Shown: in pieces, positions 7,593 through 16,500 of the stretch | Position numbering within the stretch: the stretch's first letter is position 1 | How the letters are laid out: each line of letters begins with the position of its first letter | IMG/VR virus record: IMGVR_UViG_3300010883_000253 | Coordinates: 1-31,109 of that record | Reading direction: 5' to 3' (one strand) | Length of the DNA: 31,109 nucleotides | Origin: a virus | The notes under the pieces: generated by a model | Seen by the model: the letters and a program-made list of their open reading frames with translations, nothing else | The model's database searches: none | Told to the model about the DNA's origin: nothing | Position numbers and translations under genes: made by a program

Positions 7593-9458
7593 TTAACTTA
7601 TGAACATTGGTGAAAATGTCGATTGAACTTCTTCTTTTGGTGCATTCATCATGTCGAAATATGTTTTCGCCATCCAGCTACCCAATATCAATGCAGAATA
7701 CGAATCCTTCCTAGCTTTGTCTGGCCCAGTCTGCCTTTTAAGCTCTAGGGGTAGGTCGAAAGTTTGAGTTCCTTGGGGTGAGGTTGTGATTTGGATTAAT
7801 GCACATTGCCCCTTAGTCATATTAATCATATCATATTGATGCTCCACAAAGTCTATCATCTTGGCTGCTGAGCTTTGCTTTTCCTGATCGTCCGAAGCTC
7901 TTAAGAACTTTAATTTAGCGATTGGTATTTTTTTCGCTCTTTCGCTATTGTAAGATTCGTCTACAGCCCTAGATCCGAACCATAATTTTTTATGATCAAA
8001 ATTAGCTTGCAGTAATTCATTTGCCCTCCTAATCCATGCGGAGGTTGGCTTTCTTAGTATTAAGGTTCTGTGGCCGCTTTTATCGTACTGCTGCCTTGCT
8101 ATTTTTAAATTCTGAGAATAAGAGTCTATCTTATCAAGCTCAGCTTCGATCTGCTTGATTTCTATTTTTTCAGATTTAAACAAATGACTTTCGTTGACTG
8201 CATTTACAAATTGAACTCCCCCATTGTAATCCCCCACCATTGCGATAATGTTGAAGTTCTTTATTAAATAATAAAAATAAAAAATGTGTTCCTTTAATGG
8301 AGTTCCTGACATCGCATATGAATGAACTAAAGTCGTAGACCCATTCGATTCGTTATATTTTAAAACCTGCATAGCAAAATCATCGCTACTTTCACTTTCG
8401 GACCAAGACGGATCGAATGCTAAAATGTATTGATCCTTAGGATTTCCCTTGACTTCGATATGTGGGTCGTCCCCATCTGCTACGGTACATACAGCCATTC
8501 TGGAAGTTTTAAAATAACCAGAGCTGTCATCGGTAAACATAGCTCCAAATTCTCTCTCGAATTGAGATTGACTCATTGTCGCTCTGGCTTGATTGATTAA
8601 GTTCTGATCATATAGTCTCTGGGGGGCACAGTCGTAAGAAAACTTCATTATACACCTCTTGGCATCATCCATTCTTTTTTCCGACATTATCAATGATTCA
8701 AATTGACTGTAAAGTTTATACATGTATTCAAATTTATAAGATGCTGACGAAAGCATTATTAATTTATTGTTTGGCCACTTATGGCGATCCTCCTCCTTCA
8801 TTTCCCCTTTCTCTATTAGCTTCGTTTCTAATTTCCAAAGATTTTCTCTTTGGGTGGGGTTTTCAACCACAGAAAGGAAGGGGACTATAACTTCGTTGTA
8901 AATTCTTTCTGGCATTAATAAAAATTCATCAATAATAATCCTGTGAAATCTAAAGCCTCGAAGCTTTGACCCATCACCCAATGGCAGGGCTCTAATCCGG
9001 CTTCTACCTATCTCCATTAACCACTCATCATTGTTTTTTGATTTTTTCGTTATGCAATCAGCCAGCAGTCTAGCTTCTGGCTTAGATGCTATGTCTTCAA
9101 TTTTTTTAAAAATTTGCTTCGACTGCCTGAATGATGCAGCCAGAATCCCTATCTCTACACCCTGATGCATTATTGCATCTAGGTATGCAAATATTCCAGT
9201 CGTGAAAGACTTTGACATTCCTCGACTCCATACCCCCATGAAGTAATCAGTTTCAAACATAGCCTTAATTGCCATATGCTGAAACGGAAACAATTCTACT
9301 CCAGAAATTAAGTTCGTTGAAAAAGTTATATTATCCTTCAGGAATTTATATAACTCCACCTTAGCCTCATCCTCTTCCAGAAACCCTTCAATTCCGAGCA
9401 TTTCTTTGTTGATGTCAGGCCTCTCTGGCCTGTTTTGATTTCCTTCAATCCAAGCCAT
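7593..9458 (-). CDS. terL: Terminase large subunit (packaging ATPase/nuclease)
   Basis: A 621-residue two-domain motor that pumps and cuts phage DNA at the portal. The ATPase domain shows an adenine-binding-type LFPFQ (residues 56-60), Walker A SRGMSKS (78-84) and Walker B RIIIDE (173-178). A coupling-type motif MLSSAS follows (235-240). The RNase-H-like nuclease domain shows Asp349 (ILAFDPSWSE), Asp410 (AMVGDYNGG) and Asp585 (KDSYSALILGSW), the usual acidic triad. The length is normal for the family. The residue before the Walker A lysine is Ser rather than Gly. The ATG overlaps the end of the ERCC4-type nuclease gene by 14 bases, and the portal gene follows after 47 bases. Confidence 0.95.
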   Translation of the reverse strand: MAWIEGNQNRPERPDINKEMLGIEGFLEEDEAKVELYKFLKDNITFSTNLISGVELFPFQHMAIKAMFETDYFMGVWSRGMSKSFTTGIFAYLDAIMHQGVEIGILAASFRQSKQIFKKIEDIASKPEARLLADCITKKSKNNDEWLMEIGRSRIRALPLGDGSKLRGFRFHRIIIDEFLLMPERIYNEVIVPFLSVVENPTQRENLWKLETKLIEKGEMKEEDRHKWPNNKLIMLSSASYKFEYMYKLYSQFESLIMSEKRMDDAKRCIMKFSYDCAPQRLYDQNLINQARATMSQSQFEREFGAMFTDDSSGYFKTSRMAVCTVADGDDPHIEVKGNPKDQYILAFDPSWSESESSDDFAMQVLKYNESNGSTTLVHSYAMSGTPLKEHIFYFYYLIKNFNIIAMVGDYNGGVQFVNAVNESHLFKSEKIEIKQIEAELDKIDSYSQNLKIARQQYDKSGHRTLILRKPTSAWIRRANELLQANFDHKKLWFGSRAVDESYNSERAKKIPIAKLKFLRASDDQEKQSSAAKMIDFVEHQYDMINMTKGQCALIQITTSPQGTQTFDLPLELKRQTGPDKARKDSYSALILGSWMAKTYFDMMNAPKEEVQSTFSPMFIS

Positions 9459-10371
9459 TTTTATCTATATAGTATTGTAAATCAGAATCCCATAAAGCTT
9501 TGCCTAGGCCTAATATTTTTGGAATTATTTTTTCCGAATTTTCCCTATTCCCGGTAAACACAAACTGACAATGGCCTTTGAACTTATGGGTCAGAACTCT
9601 CATATTGTGATATATGAAATTTAAATTAGACTTATGTGGCCCCCATCGATTTTTCTTGTATATCTGATTTAAGTCGCTTTCAATAATAACAAACAGATAA
9701 CACTCGAAATCCTTAACTCTCTCCAGCTCCCTAGTGAACCTTTCAAATCCACCACTAAGAGTCCCTTTAAAGTCTTGCTCCCCCTTCCTGTCGATGTATG
9801 TATAATTATAATCCTCGCCGGTTAAAGTATAATCTCCGAAATCTAATTTTAAATTTTCTGAATTTTTAAAACAAAGCGGCTGTTGCTCCCTTGTGTCTAC
9901 GAAGATTTTCAAGTTTTCAAAATCATTTTCTTCAGAAAAAAAGCTCTTATCAACCCTTTTATTAAATAAAGGCTTTACTCCCACTTGCCCACAAGCCTTT
10001 GAGTAAGACCCAAACAAATGTTTATATACGTCTATATCAGGCAAACCAGCGATTTTTAATTCCAAGTGGTTTGGCCCGTGATTAAGATTTTTTAAATCCA
10101 CTCTTTCCTTTAATTTTTTCAATACATAAGGCTTAACCAATTTCTTATCCTCCTGTAAGCACCATTTAATGAGTTGAGCTTTCGTTGAAAAGTCTTTACT
10201 GAAGTATTCCTCCTTACTCTTAAAGGGTAGAATATCTCCCGTTAGTAAATTTTTCCTAGGGTAGTAGGTAGTGTAATAAGTAGCTAAATCCATTTTATGC
10301 TTTTTCAAATGAAGATGCAACCCCTTTTCGGAAGAAAACTCTTCCTCGCAAGCCTTGCACTTAAATGACAT
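9445..10371 (-). CDS. C2H2 finger plus ERCC4/XPF-type nuclease
   Basis: A 308-residue protein. Residues 3-25 form a C2H2-type finger (Cys5, Cys8, His21, His25). Residues about 105-137 contain HLFGSYSKACGQVGVKP, like the short repeat found in some homing endonucleases (SYxKAxxxxG). Residues about 155-285 match the ERCC4/XPF nuclease fold: VDTRE (158-162), DFGDY (177-181) and IDRKG (193-197) correspond to the VDxRE, GDY and ERK active-site motifs, with Asp for Glu in the last. It is therefore a likely metal-dependent structure-selective nuclease. The gene overlaps its upstream neighbour by 11 bases and terL by 14, so it is expressed with the packaging genes. A role in cutting or trimming DNA during packaging is inferred; recombination or homing are alternatives. 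Confidence 0.8.
   Translation of the reverse strand: MSFKCKACEEEFSSEKGLHLHLKKHKMDLATYYTTYYPRKNLLTGDILPFKSKEEYFSKDFSTKAQLIKWCLQEDKKLVKPYVLKKLKERVDLKNLNHGPNHLELKIAGLPDIDVYKHLFGSYSKACGQVGVKPLFNKRVDKSFFSEENDFENLKIFVDTREQQPLCFKNSENLKLDFGDYTLTGEDYNYTYIDRKGEQDFKGTLSGGFERFTRELERVKDFECYLFVIIESDLNQIYKKNRWGPHKSNLNFIYHNMRVLTHKFKGHCQFVFTGNRENSEKIIPKILGLGKALWDSDLQYYIDKNGLD
9462..9471 (-). promoter_or_regulatory. AT-rich motif TATATAGATA before terL
   Basis: The 10-base TATATAGATA ends three bases before the terL ATG, inside the end of the upstream gene. The same 10-mer touches the start codon of the zinc-ribbon gene. It might be a -10-like element or an unstructured translation-start region. In AT-rich DNA the match could be chance. 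Confidence 0.2.
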
Positions 10372-11407
10372 CGCTCTTTGATATTCCTAAAATTCTAGAC
10401 TTCCAATCCTGCATGGACTCAAAGTTGTCCGCCTCCTCCTCCACGGCTCTCTTTTGCATTTCTGCCATCTTTATCATCAGCCTTCTGTCCTCTTCGTTCT
10501 GGAAACTTTCAACGAGCGATAGTATTGATGCATTTTTATCTTGGCGATTAGCTACTCTTTTTGCCCTATCTCCAGCGAGCCTATTAATTAAAGATTCTTG
10601 TCGCTTCTCGCACTGGTTGTACTCTTCGCTTTTCGTTTTTAATAATTCAGCCAACCTAACTGTCATATCCTGCTGTTCGTCGGCATCCTCAAACATCCCA
10701 TTTAATTTCTCCACATGGGCTCCGATGTTTTTTAAATTAATATAATCGACACAAACATTAATGTATAAATTAACTTCATCTGCGGTTAGGTCTGGCTTGT
10801 CCCAAGTGGCTCTAATGAATTCTGCTTCAAATAAATTTTGATCGTCAGGCTTCCTGTAGTTGCTTATGAGTTGGTTGAATCTTGGTGACCGGAGAAATTT
10901 AAACAAAGATTCTATTGATTTCTTCTCTATAGCTTTTAATTCTTCTACCTTGAAGTTTTCGCTAGAATATAAATTAACCAAATCAACACATTCCTGAGTA
11001 TCCTCTGGGGGAGAATACGTCGAAGCCACTTCCCTGCTGTCGGCTCTCTTTTGTTTTTTAACTGCCTTAAGATATCCGTGAACAGTTCTTTGCTCCATGC
11101 CCAGATTCTTGATTTCTCTATCCGTAAATAAAATTTGAGCTATTTGAAAGCTAGACATTCCGTCATCCGCATACTGAACAATAAATTCCTTCTGTTCATC
11201 GTTTAAAATAATAGGCTTTACTTTAACCTTTTCAGTAGTTTTATATTTAACATTGTTATCGGCAAGGTATTTCCTTACCGCCCTCCCTTCTACTGATCTG
11301 CCGTCAATGGTTCCGTCTTTAAAGACGGCTCGAGTAAGTTCGATTAGATCTGGAATCTTATGAAAATTATCATCGATAAATTTTTCTTGATCTTCGTTAA
11401 GTTTCAT
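10361..11407 (-). CDS. Tandem-HTH protein, candidate terminase small subunit
   Basis: A 348-residue protein. Two similar helical units open it: residues about 3-52 (LNEDQEKFIDDN to VRKYLAD) and 68-116 (LNDEQKEFIVQY to VHGYLKA). Both have a helix-turn-helix layout with an R-x-V-x-x-YL recognition helix. The rest (about 140-348) is helical, charged and coiled-coil-prone. DNA-binding N-terminus, oligomerising helices and position two genes before terL fit a terminase small subunit that recognises phage DNA, but it is longer than most (commonly 150-200 residues). A transcription regulator is the main alternative. The ATG overlaps the stop of the sigma-like gene (TAATG), so translation is coupled. 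Confidence 0.55.
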   Translation of the reverse strand: MKLNEDQEKFIDDNFHKIPDLIELTRAVFKDGTIDGRSVEGRAVRKYLADNNVKYKTTEKVKVKPIILNDEQKEFIVQYADDGMSSFQIAQILFTDREIKNLGMEQRTVHGYLKAVKKQKRADSREVASTYSPPEDTQECVDLVNLYSSENFKVEELKAIEKKSIESLFKFLRSPRFNQLISNYRKPDDQNLFEAEFIRATWDKPDLTADEVNLYINVCVDYINLKNIGAHVEKLNGMFEDADEQQDMTVRLAELLKTKSEEYNQCEKRQESLINRLAGDRAKRVANRQDKNASILSLVESFQNEEDRRLMIKMAEMQKRAVEEEADNFESMQDWKSRILGISKSDVI

Positions 11408-12108
11408 TAGTAAATAATATCTTTGTCTTTAATTATTTTAATTACCTTTTCTTTTATCATTTTCTTTATATTCTTTATCTGCTTGTATCCTGCCGCTCGA
11501 CCTTGTTCGGTGGTTTTATACCCCAGCTCTTTCGCCACATCATCCTCGCTTCTGTTTTCTATAAACAGCATTAAGTAGACATCATAGTATTTCTCTGATA
11601 ACTCAATCCTTAGATATCTTTGAACTCTCTCTATAGATGAATCTAAATTAAATGAATTTGGCGAATCTTGAGTAATTTGCTCAAATTCCATTCCGTCTAA
11701 ACGTAAGGGAATTTTTACATCATGAGCATTCTTTTTACTTTTTGCCCACTTTTTATATAAAGGGCAAGTGTCATCTTGATTGCCGCTTTTAGTGAAAGAG
11801 CATGAATTTTCGTCAATGGCGGAGCTATTAAATGGGCAACTCGTACATGGTCTTGCAAAATTTAAATAATAATTCCGAAGAATATTTTTAAATTGATTCG
11901 TAATTATTTTATTGATCCAAGGCTTTAGGTCTCTAGATTGATCCCATTTATCCCATTTTTGATGTATGTGGATTCTTATAATTTGTTCTACATCATCAAA
12001 GTCTATCCAAGGTACGGAATCTAAAAACCACTTCCCCTTTCTCTTCCTAATCTCAACGTTAATAACATCTGCCATGTCTTCATATTTAACTTTTTTTCTT
12101 TTTGGCAT
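11407..12108 (-). CDS. Sigma-factor-like protein with Cys-rich insert
   Basis: A 233-residue protein with ECF-sigma-like architecture. Residues about 36-82 (DFDDVEQIIRIHIHQKWDKW, then KPWINKIITNQFKNILRNYY) resemble sigma region 2, which binds RNA polymerase and the -10 element. Residues about 165-220 resemble region 4, with a helix-turn-helix at 187-218 (RSEDDVAKELGYKTTEQG). Between them sits an insert with Cys88, Cys91, Cys103 and Cys115, a possible zinc site unusual in sigma factors. It probably directs host RNA polymerase to phage late promoters, as gp55 does in T4, but homology to gp55 is not claimed. The gene overlaps the zinc-ribbon gene by 23 bases. Met12 (12075) is an alternative start. 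Confidence 0.65.
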   Translation of the reverse strand: MPKRKKVKYEDMADVINVEIRKRKGKWFLDSVPWIDFDDVEQIIRIHIHQKWDKWDQSRDLKPWINKIITNQFKNILRNYYLNFARPCTSCPFNSSAIDENSCSFTKSGNQDDTCPLYKKWAKSKKNAHDVKIPLRLDGMEFEQITQDSPNSFNLDSSIERVQRYLRIELSEKYYDVYLMLFIENRSEDDVAKELGYKTTEQGRAAGYKQIKNIKKMIKEKVIKIIKDKDIIY

Positions 12109-12454
12109 TCGTTGTTCTTGTTTTTCTCGGCCTCCCCCTTTTCTTTTTTGGGGGAGGTTCTGAATTATTTATGCTTGACTGACCTATTAGGGACCCAAGG
12201 CTAAAACTTGACTGATCGTAAGACACTTCATACTCTAAGTCCGCTAAATCTGGGACCTCAAAAACATCGGTACCTTCCTCATCTAAGTTAGTGTCTTCTC
12301 TTGAGGCGGTGTTTTTTTCTCTTTTTACCAATTGTTGTTCTTTTGTAATTACCGAGCCAGAATTAAAAGGCTCTCCGCAATGTCCACAAAATTTTGGTTT
12401 TTGAGTTTGGTATTCATTCTTGCTCCCGCAACTTTGACAATAAGTAGATAACAT
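12086..12454 (-). CDS. Zinc-ribbon protein with C-terminal AT-hook
   Basis: A 122-residue protein in three parts: a zinc ribbon at residues 6-26 (Cys6, Cys9, Cys23, Cys26), a disordered acidic middle (about 55-82), and a basic tail with an AT-hook core KRGRPRK (105-111) and a Lys run at the end. AT-hooks bind the minor groove of AT-rich DNA. Zinc ribbon plus acidic segment plus DNA-binding tail, encoded directly upstream of and overlapping a sigma-like gene, suggests a transcription cofactor; this is inference. The Pro/Lys codons of the AT-hook region carry a GC-rich hairpin and an A_AAA_AAG heptamer, noted separately. Confidence 0.7.
   Translation of the reverse strand: MLSTYCQSCGSKNEYQTQKPKFCGHCGEPFNSGSVITKEQQLVKREKNTASREDTNLDEEGTDVFEVPDLADLEYEVSYDQSSFSLGSLIGQSSINNSEPPPKKKRGRPRKTRTTNAKKKKS
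12131..12157 (-). other. GC-rich hairpin 22 bases upstream of sigma-like start
   Basis: A perfect 8-bp stem (CCTCCCCC at 12131-12138 with GGGGGAGG at 12150-12157) and an 11-base loop, lying inside the zinc-ribbon gene. No U-tract follows on the minus strand, so it is not a standard terminator. It could affect ribosome access to the sigma-like start at 12108, or be a by-product of the Pro/Gly/Arg codons. Confidence 0.5.
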
Positions 12455-12463
12455 ATCTATATA
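12454..12463 (-). promoter_or_regulatory. AT-rich motif TATATAGATA before zinc-ribbon gene
   Basis: TATATAGATA directly adjoins the ATG, its last A being the A of the start codon. Further upstream is GTAATTGCATAT, loosely like the region before the protease gene. If a -10 element, the message would be nearly leaderless. Weak evidence. Confidence 0.2.
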
Positions 12464-12491
12464 ATATGCAATTACTTTATAAAATTCTATT

Positions 12492-13082
12492 TTAAACTAA
12501 ATACCCAGCGATTATTCTGGCTTGAGTTTTCATTAATAGGTAATTTTCCTCTTGAAAGCCATTAGGTATTTCTTCCCCTACATAGTCTACTCCGAGAATT
12601 CCTATGATTTTACCGTTCAAGGTTTTTATTGGAATGTTCAAAATGCTCTTCACTCCAGACCTATTGAGCAGCATTAAGAATGAACTGTCAAGCATTTTAT
12701 TTACATCGTCATATTCAAATTTTGAATTCAAAATAAGCTCACTTATGTATGTGTGGTAATTTGATACTCTATGCTCTTGGGATCTGTTGCACTCTCTACT
12801 TATCCCCTTTTTTGCCATCTCATGAGTGCAGCTAAATTTTTGCTGCCCCCTGCCAGAGTAATAGTGTCCGCCGTTGTGAAATTCAAAGACATAAGCCCTA
12901 TCCGCATTCATTTCCTCCATTGTGTAATTTAGAGCCGTATACACATTAGCACTTAAGGCGGAGTCTTTAATGACTGGATCGGGTCTATTTTTTTTACTAA
13001 TTAAATATCTCCCAAGCCAAACACTAAGCAAGGCTCCAACGGCTGATATGATAGCAGCTATTATTGTGGCAACAGGCTCCAT
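12492..13082 (-). CDS. Membrane-anchored GAF-like protein
   Basis: The likely start is the ATG at 13082, two bases after the stop of the upstream gene; an in-frame start at 13133 would overlap that gene by 50 bases and put polar residues before the membrane segment. The 196-residue product begins with one transmembrane helix (about residues 5-28, VATIIAAIISAVGALLSVWL) and a short basic stretch. A GAF-like domain follows, with AYVFEFHNGG (63-72), a Cys/His-containing middle, and the β-strand pair SILNIPIKTLNGKIIGILGVDYV. GAF domains bind small ligands or mediate signalling. Proteins with a FEFHNGG motif occur in many phages with unknown role. It could monitor the host envelope or act in lysis or exclusion; none of this is shown. 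Confidence 0.7.
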   Translation of the reverse strand: MEPVATIIAAIISAVGALLSVWLGRYLISKKNRPDPVIKDSALSANVYTALNYTMEEMNADRAYVFEFHNGGHYYSGRGQQKFSCTHEMAKKGISRECNRSQEHRVSNYHTYISELILNSKFEYDDVNKMLDSSFLMLLNRSGVKSILNIPIKTLNGKIIGILGVDYVGEEIPNGFQEENYLLMKTQARIIAGYLV

Positions 13083-13083
13083 T

Positions 13084-13518
13084 TTAAATACTAATCTTAA
13101 CCGCTCCTGAGTCGTTCCATAAAGTGCCAGCAATCCCGGGGTCCGATGTAGGAAGGTTAGACAGCTTCAGGGTTGAGGCTTCCATCTCCTGAGCTAAAAA
13201 TGTTGATGGCATTAAATATAAAACTCCGGGGACATCTAAATTCACAGTGTCACCCTTCTTCCCTATGTATAAAGTTTTCCCCTTTGAGGTTATCGCCCCA
13301 CCCCCTTCTAAGCTTATATCTACAGCCATTTTACTAGAGCCGAAACTGACATTTGAAACTCCGCTAGACATAGTAACCACGGGGTTAGATCCTGAAACTG
13401 TTATAGTTCCATTTAATGTGGCGAAATTAAAAGTGTTCCCACCTTCCAGTGTGGCTTTTAAATTATTTCCAGTATCAAAAAACTGCAAACTCTCTCCGTT
13501 GTATATTCTATGCTTCAT
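13084..13518 (-). CDS. Small fibre-like virion protein
   Basis: A 144-residue, β-rich protein with alternating hydrophobic/Ser/Thr/Gly strands (TFNFATLNGTITVSGSNPVV). It ends in LKLSNLPTSDPGIAGTLWND and a short hydrophobic strand, which resembles the C-terminal caps common in phage fibre and head-fibre proteins. It follows the 2017-residue protein with an ATGA overlap and is probably translated by re-initiation. It is likely a small trimeric fibre tip or accessory virion protein; no enzyme motif is visible. Confidence 0.65.
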   Translation of the reverse strand: MKHRIYNGESLQFFDTGNNLKATLEGGNTFNFATLNGTITVSGSNPVVTMSSGVSNVSFGSSKMAVDISLEGGGAITSKGKTLYIGKKGDTVNLDVPGVLYLMPSTFLAQEMEASTLKLSNLPTSDPGIAGTLWNDSGAVKISI

Positions 13519-16500
13519 TGTTGTAATTTAATTGTTATTCCAGAAATTGATCCCACATCTAATGTACTTGATGCGGTTCCTACTGCTGTGTGGTTCCCTA
13601 ATCTATCATCCAGTCTTTCTACATAGTTTTTATTAAATGACGAAAAATCATTATGATGTTCAAATACATCTGTTTTAGCATCTAGAATTGCAGCTGAAAA
13701 TCCATACAGCTCCACTGTTGACAGTTTGAAAGGAAGGAAGGCGAATCCAATAAAGACTTTGTCTGAATTATTAATTTCTATAGTTTTGTCAAAATGAAAA
13801 AACTTATCAGCCTCAAAGGTCTGTTTGTTTACTAATTTTTCTTGAAACAAAAGTTCCCTTCCCCCTTTGCCGTAGGCAAAAATTGATGGCATGTGATCAT
13901 TGATTGCTGGATAATAATTTCTTTTTACGAACGTCTGGATAATGGGCTTGTCAGAATCCCCGGCTTGTAGTATGGCTTTATTTAACATTTTCACTGAACC
14001 CTTGAATCTAATCTTGTATCCACCATTAGATTCGCCTTGGAACATCGCAAATAATGCCGGTTTTTCAAAGGTGCTCACAGTGTTGCTGTATGGATGATAA
14101 GAAGACCCGTGATATTTTATCCGATTCTCTTTTGTGATCTCTATAATCGAAAATGTATTGCTGTCCGAATAGAATTTACTTTTTTCATTTAAATTAGCAT
14201 TCCAAGGATATGAGCACTTTTTATTTTGATTCAAAAATATTTGCTCAGTGGTGGCTGGGTTTCTCAATAAATACTTAGTGCCTCTTGTGAGAAAAGTTTC
14301 GTCTATCCAATCAAACTGTAGTAGTCTTGGCTCTAGTAAGTCTAGGCCATATCTAGACTGCAGTTGCCATGAGTACTTGCCAGCAGTCAACATTATGCCC
14401 CCTTGTTTTTTAAGAAACCCATCAGTCTTGGTTATTAAATTTTGTTCACCTCCGACTTCTGTACTGTAAAATTTATTATACACATATGGAGCGTCGGATA
14501 AAAATAATAAATCGTCAATATCCTGTTTGGCTCCTAAATGCTTAAACGGGAGGTACATTGAATGCTCCCCGCCGTAATTGTCGTATCGAGAAGAAATATT
14601 GCCTTTGATTTCGCCGTTAATTCCAATGAAGTCTCCAAACCCATTTTTGATGTTACCATTGTATCTTAGATAACCTACTCCGTAAGTGGGGTCTTGGCTT
14701 GTCGTTGAATTACAATGCACTCTTCCAAAATAATTTTTTTTCATTATTAATGGAGCATGGAACGCCGTGGGTCTGTATACCGATATTGCATAGTGGGTGT
14801 TTAAAGTATTATCGGTAAAGGATAGACCGTCCACTATTACTGCAACCTTTTTCTTCCCATAATCAAAGTCTCTTCTAACCTTAAGTCCGTTGGAATCAAA
14901 GTATGGACTATATGTTTTGTTTAGATAAAAGGAATAATCATGATAAAGGTGAATCCCGTAATGGGAATATTGATTTAATGCATTTTGAAACTCTATGTTT
15001 TTGAAGTTTATCTCAAATGAGCTTTGCCTGTATCCATAACTTAAATTCAGCCAAAATTTTATGCCGGAAAACGGGTCTTTCCCCGCCTCCCCGCTACCAA
15101 TCATGCCTTTCATTTTGAAATCTCTATTCACTTTATATACAAAAATCTTTTGCCCCATTCTTTCTGGAGTCATTAAATTCCCAAGGTCCAGCGGCCTGCT
15201 TAACTGAACTGTATTGCTGCTTGAGTCAACGGAAATAATCTCGTATGAAGTTTCTAAATTGTTATTAAAGTCCTCCTTATCCACCCTTCCTACCGACCAA
15301 TGAGTTGACCTATTCCATATGGCAGAGGAGCCGTTGTAATCACTGTATCCGGCCAAGACTTCGTTCTCTTGATTCGCAGTTTGAATCATCTGGATTCTAT
15401 CTCCAACTTGCATATCGGAAACACTACTAAGTTTTACCGTAAACTTTGGAGCGATTTTTGTTCCGCCCGTTTTTTCAAATTCAAAACTATACACTCCCAA
15501 ATTCCTAATGTAGTTCGCATGTCCATTAGTGTGGGTCCTTATATTCTTGAATTCTATTTTTATAAACCTAGCAGATACATTATCTGCCCCATTTGAATAA
15601 TATGAAGAAACTGTAGAGGATGGTAATATATTATAATATCTGACACTACCCAGTAGTCTTTTGTCCGTGTCTCCATCGTACATAGAGGGGTTTCTGTTGG
15701 AACTGGTGGTGTATTTACTCAACTCATAAGTTTGAAATAAATTATGATTATTCATCCAATTCCCACTCCTGATAGATTCAAAATTAAATCCATCATTAGA
15801 TACTGAAATTCTTAAATTCTGAACCTGTCCAATTTGGGTGCCATGCCCCATATTTAAGGATATGTGATTAAAGTTCTTGACTTGCTTTAAGTCTATTATC
15901 ATTACCCCGTCATCTTTATTATTGTATCCCGCATAAGCAGAATCAACATCCTGACTTGGGTCTAGTGAGTTTCCTGCGAAATATGCCTGCGAACCGTAGG
16001 TCCTCGTTCCGTAGTGCTTTTTTGACCACCTAACGACCTCCGGATGAGACTTGGTCGAACTCGGCAGCCTTAAATCTGCAGGTTCATTTTCTGGGTTTTT
16101 ATTGGAGTTTATTTCATTAATTGGAGATGCTATTGACTCAAAGTTCTCAAGGCCAATGACTTGCCCTGCGACTTTAGTTATTTCGCTCTCAGCTGAATGG
16201 TATTTTTTAATTCTCCCCATTTCTAAAATCTTGGCCCCTTTTGGTATGGCGGGATCGTCTTTGAGGACATAGCCATTCAGTGTTAACTTGTAACAATTAA
16301 CTCCTAGTTTTACATTTTTAAATGTAGCCGTTGGATTTCCGTATGACCATAGCCCGAATTTGCCCGCAGAAGATTTTTGTTTGGATTGAGAAATTACATC
16401 TCCATCAAATGTTACTGTCTCTAGTCCATTAAATTTTGATATTGAAACTTTCTTAGGTTGATAGAAATCTTTTACATCTTTCCCGTTGTATCCAGTTATA

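Noticed and set aside
13083-13133. Upstream start of the GAF-like gene at 13133
   Set aside because: It would overlap the upstream fibre-like gene by 50 bases and place 17 polar residues before the membrane helix; the ATG at 13082 lies just after that gene's stop.
14476-15499. Further TATACAC-like matches (near 14476, 15490 and 8650)
   Set aside because: They lie within coding sequence away from gene starts and lack the shared flanks, so they are not counted as promoter copies.
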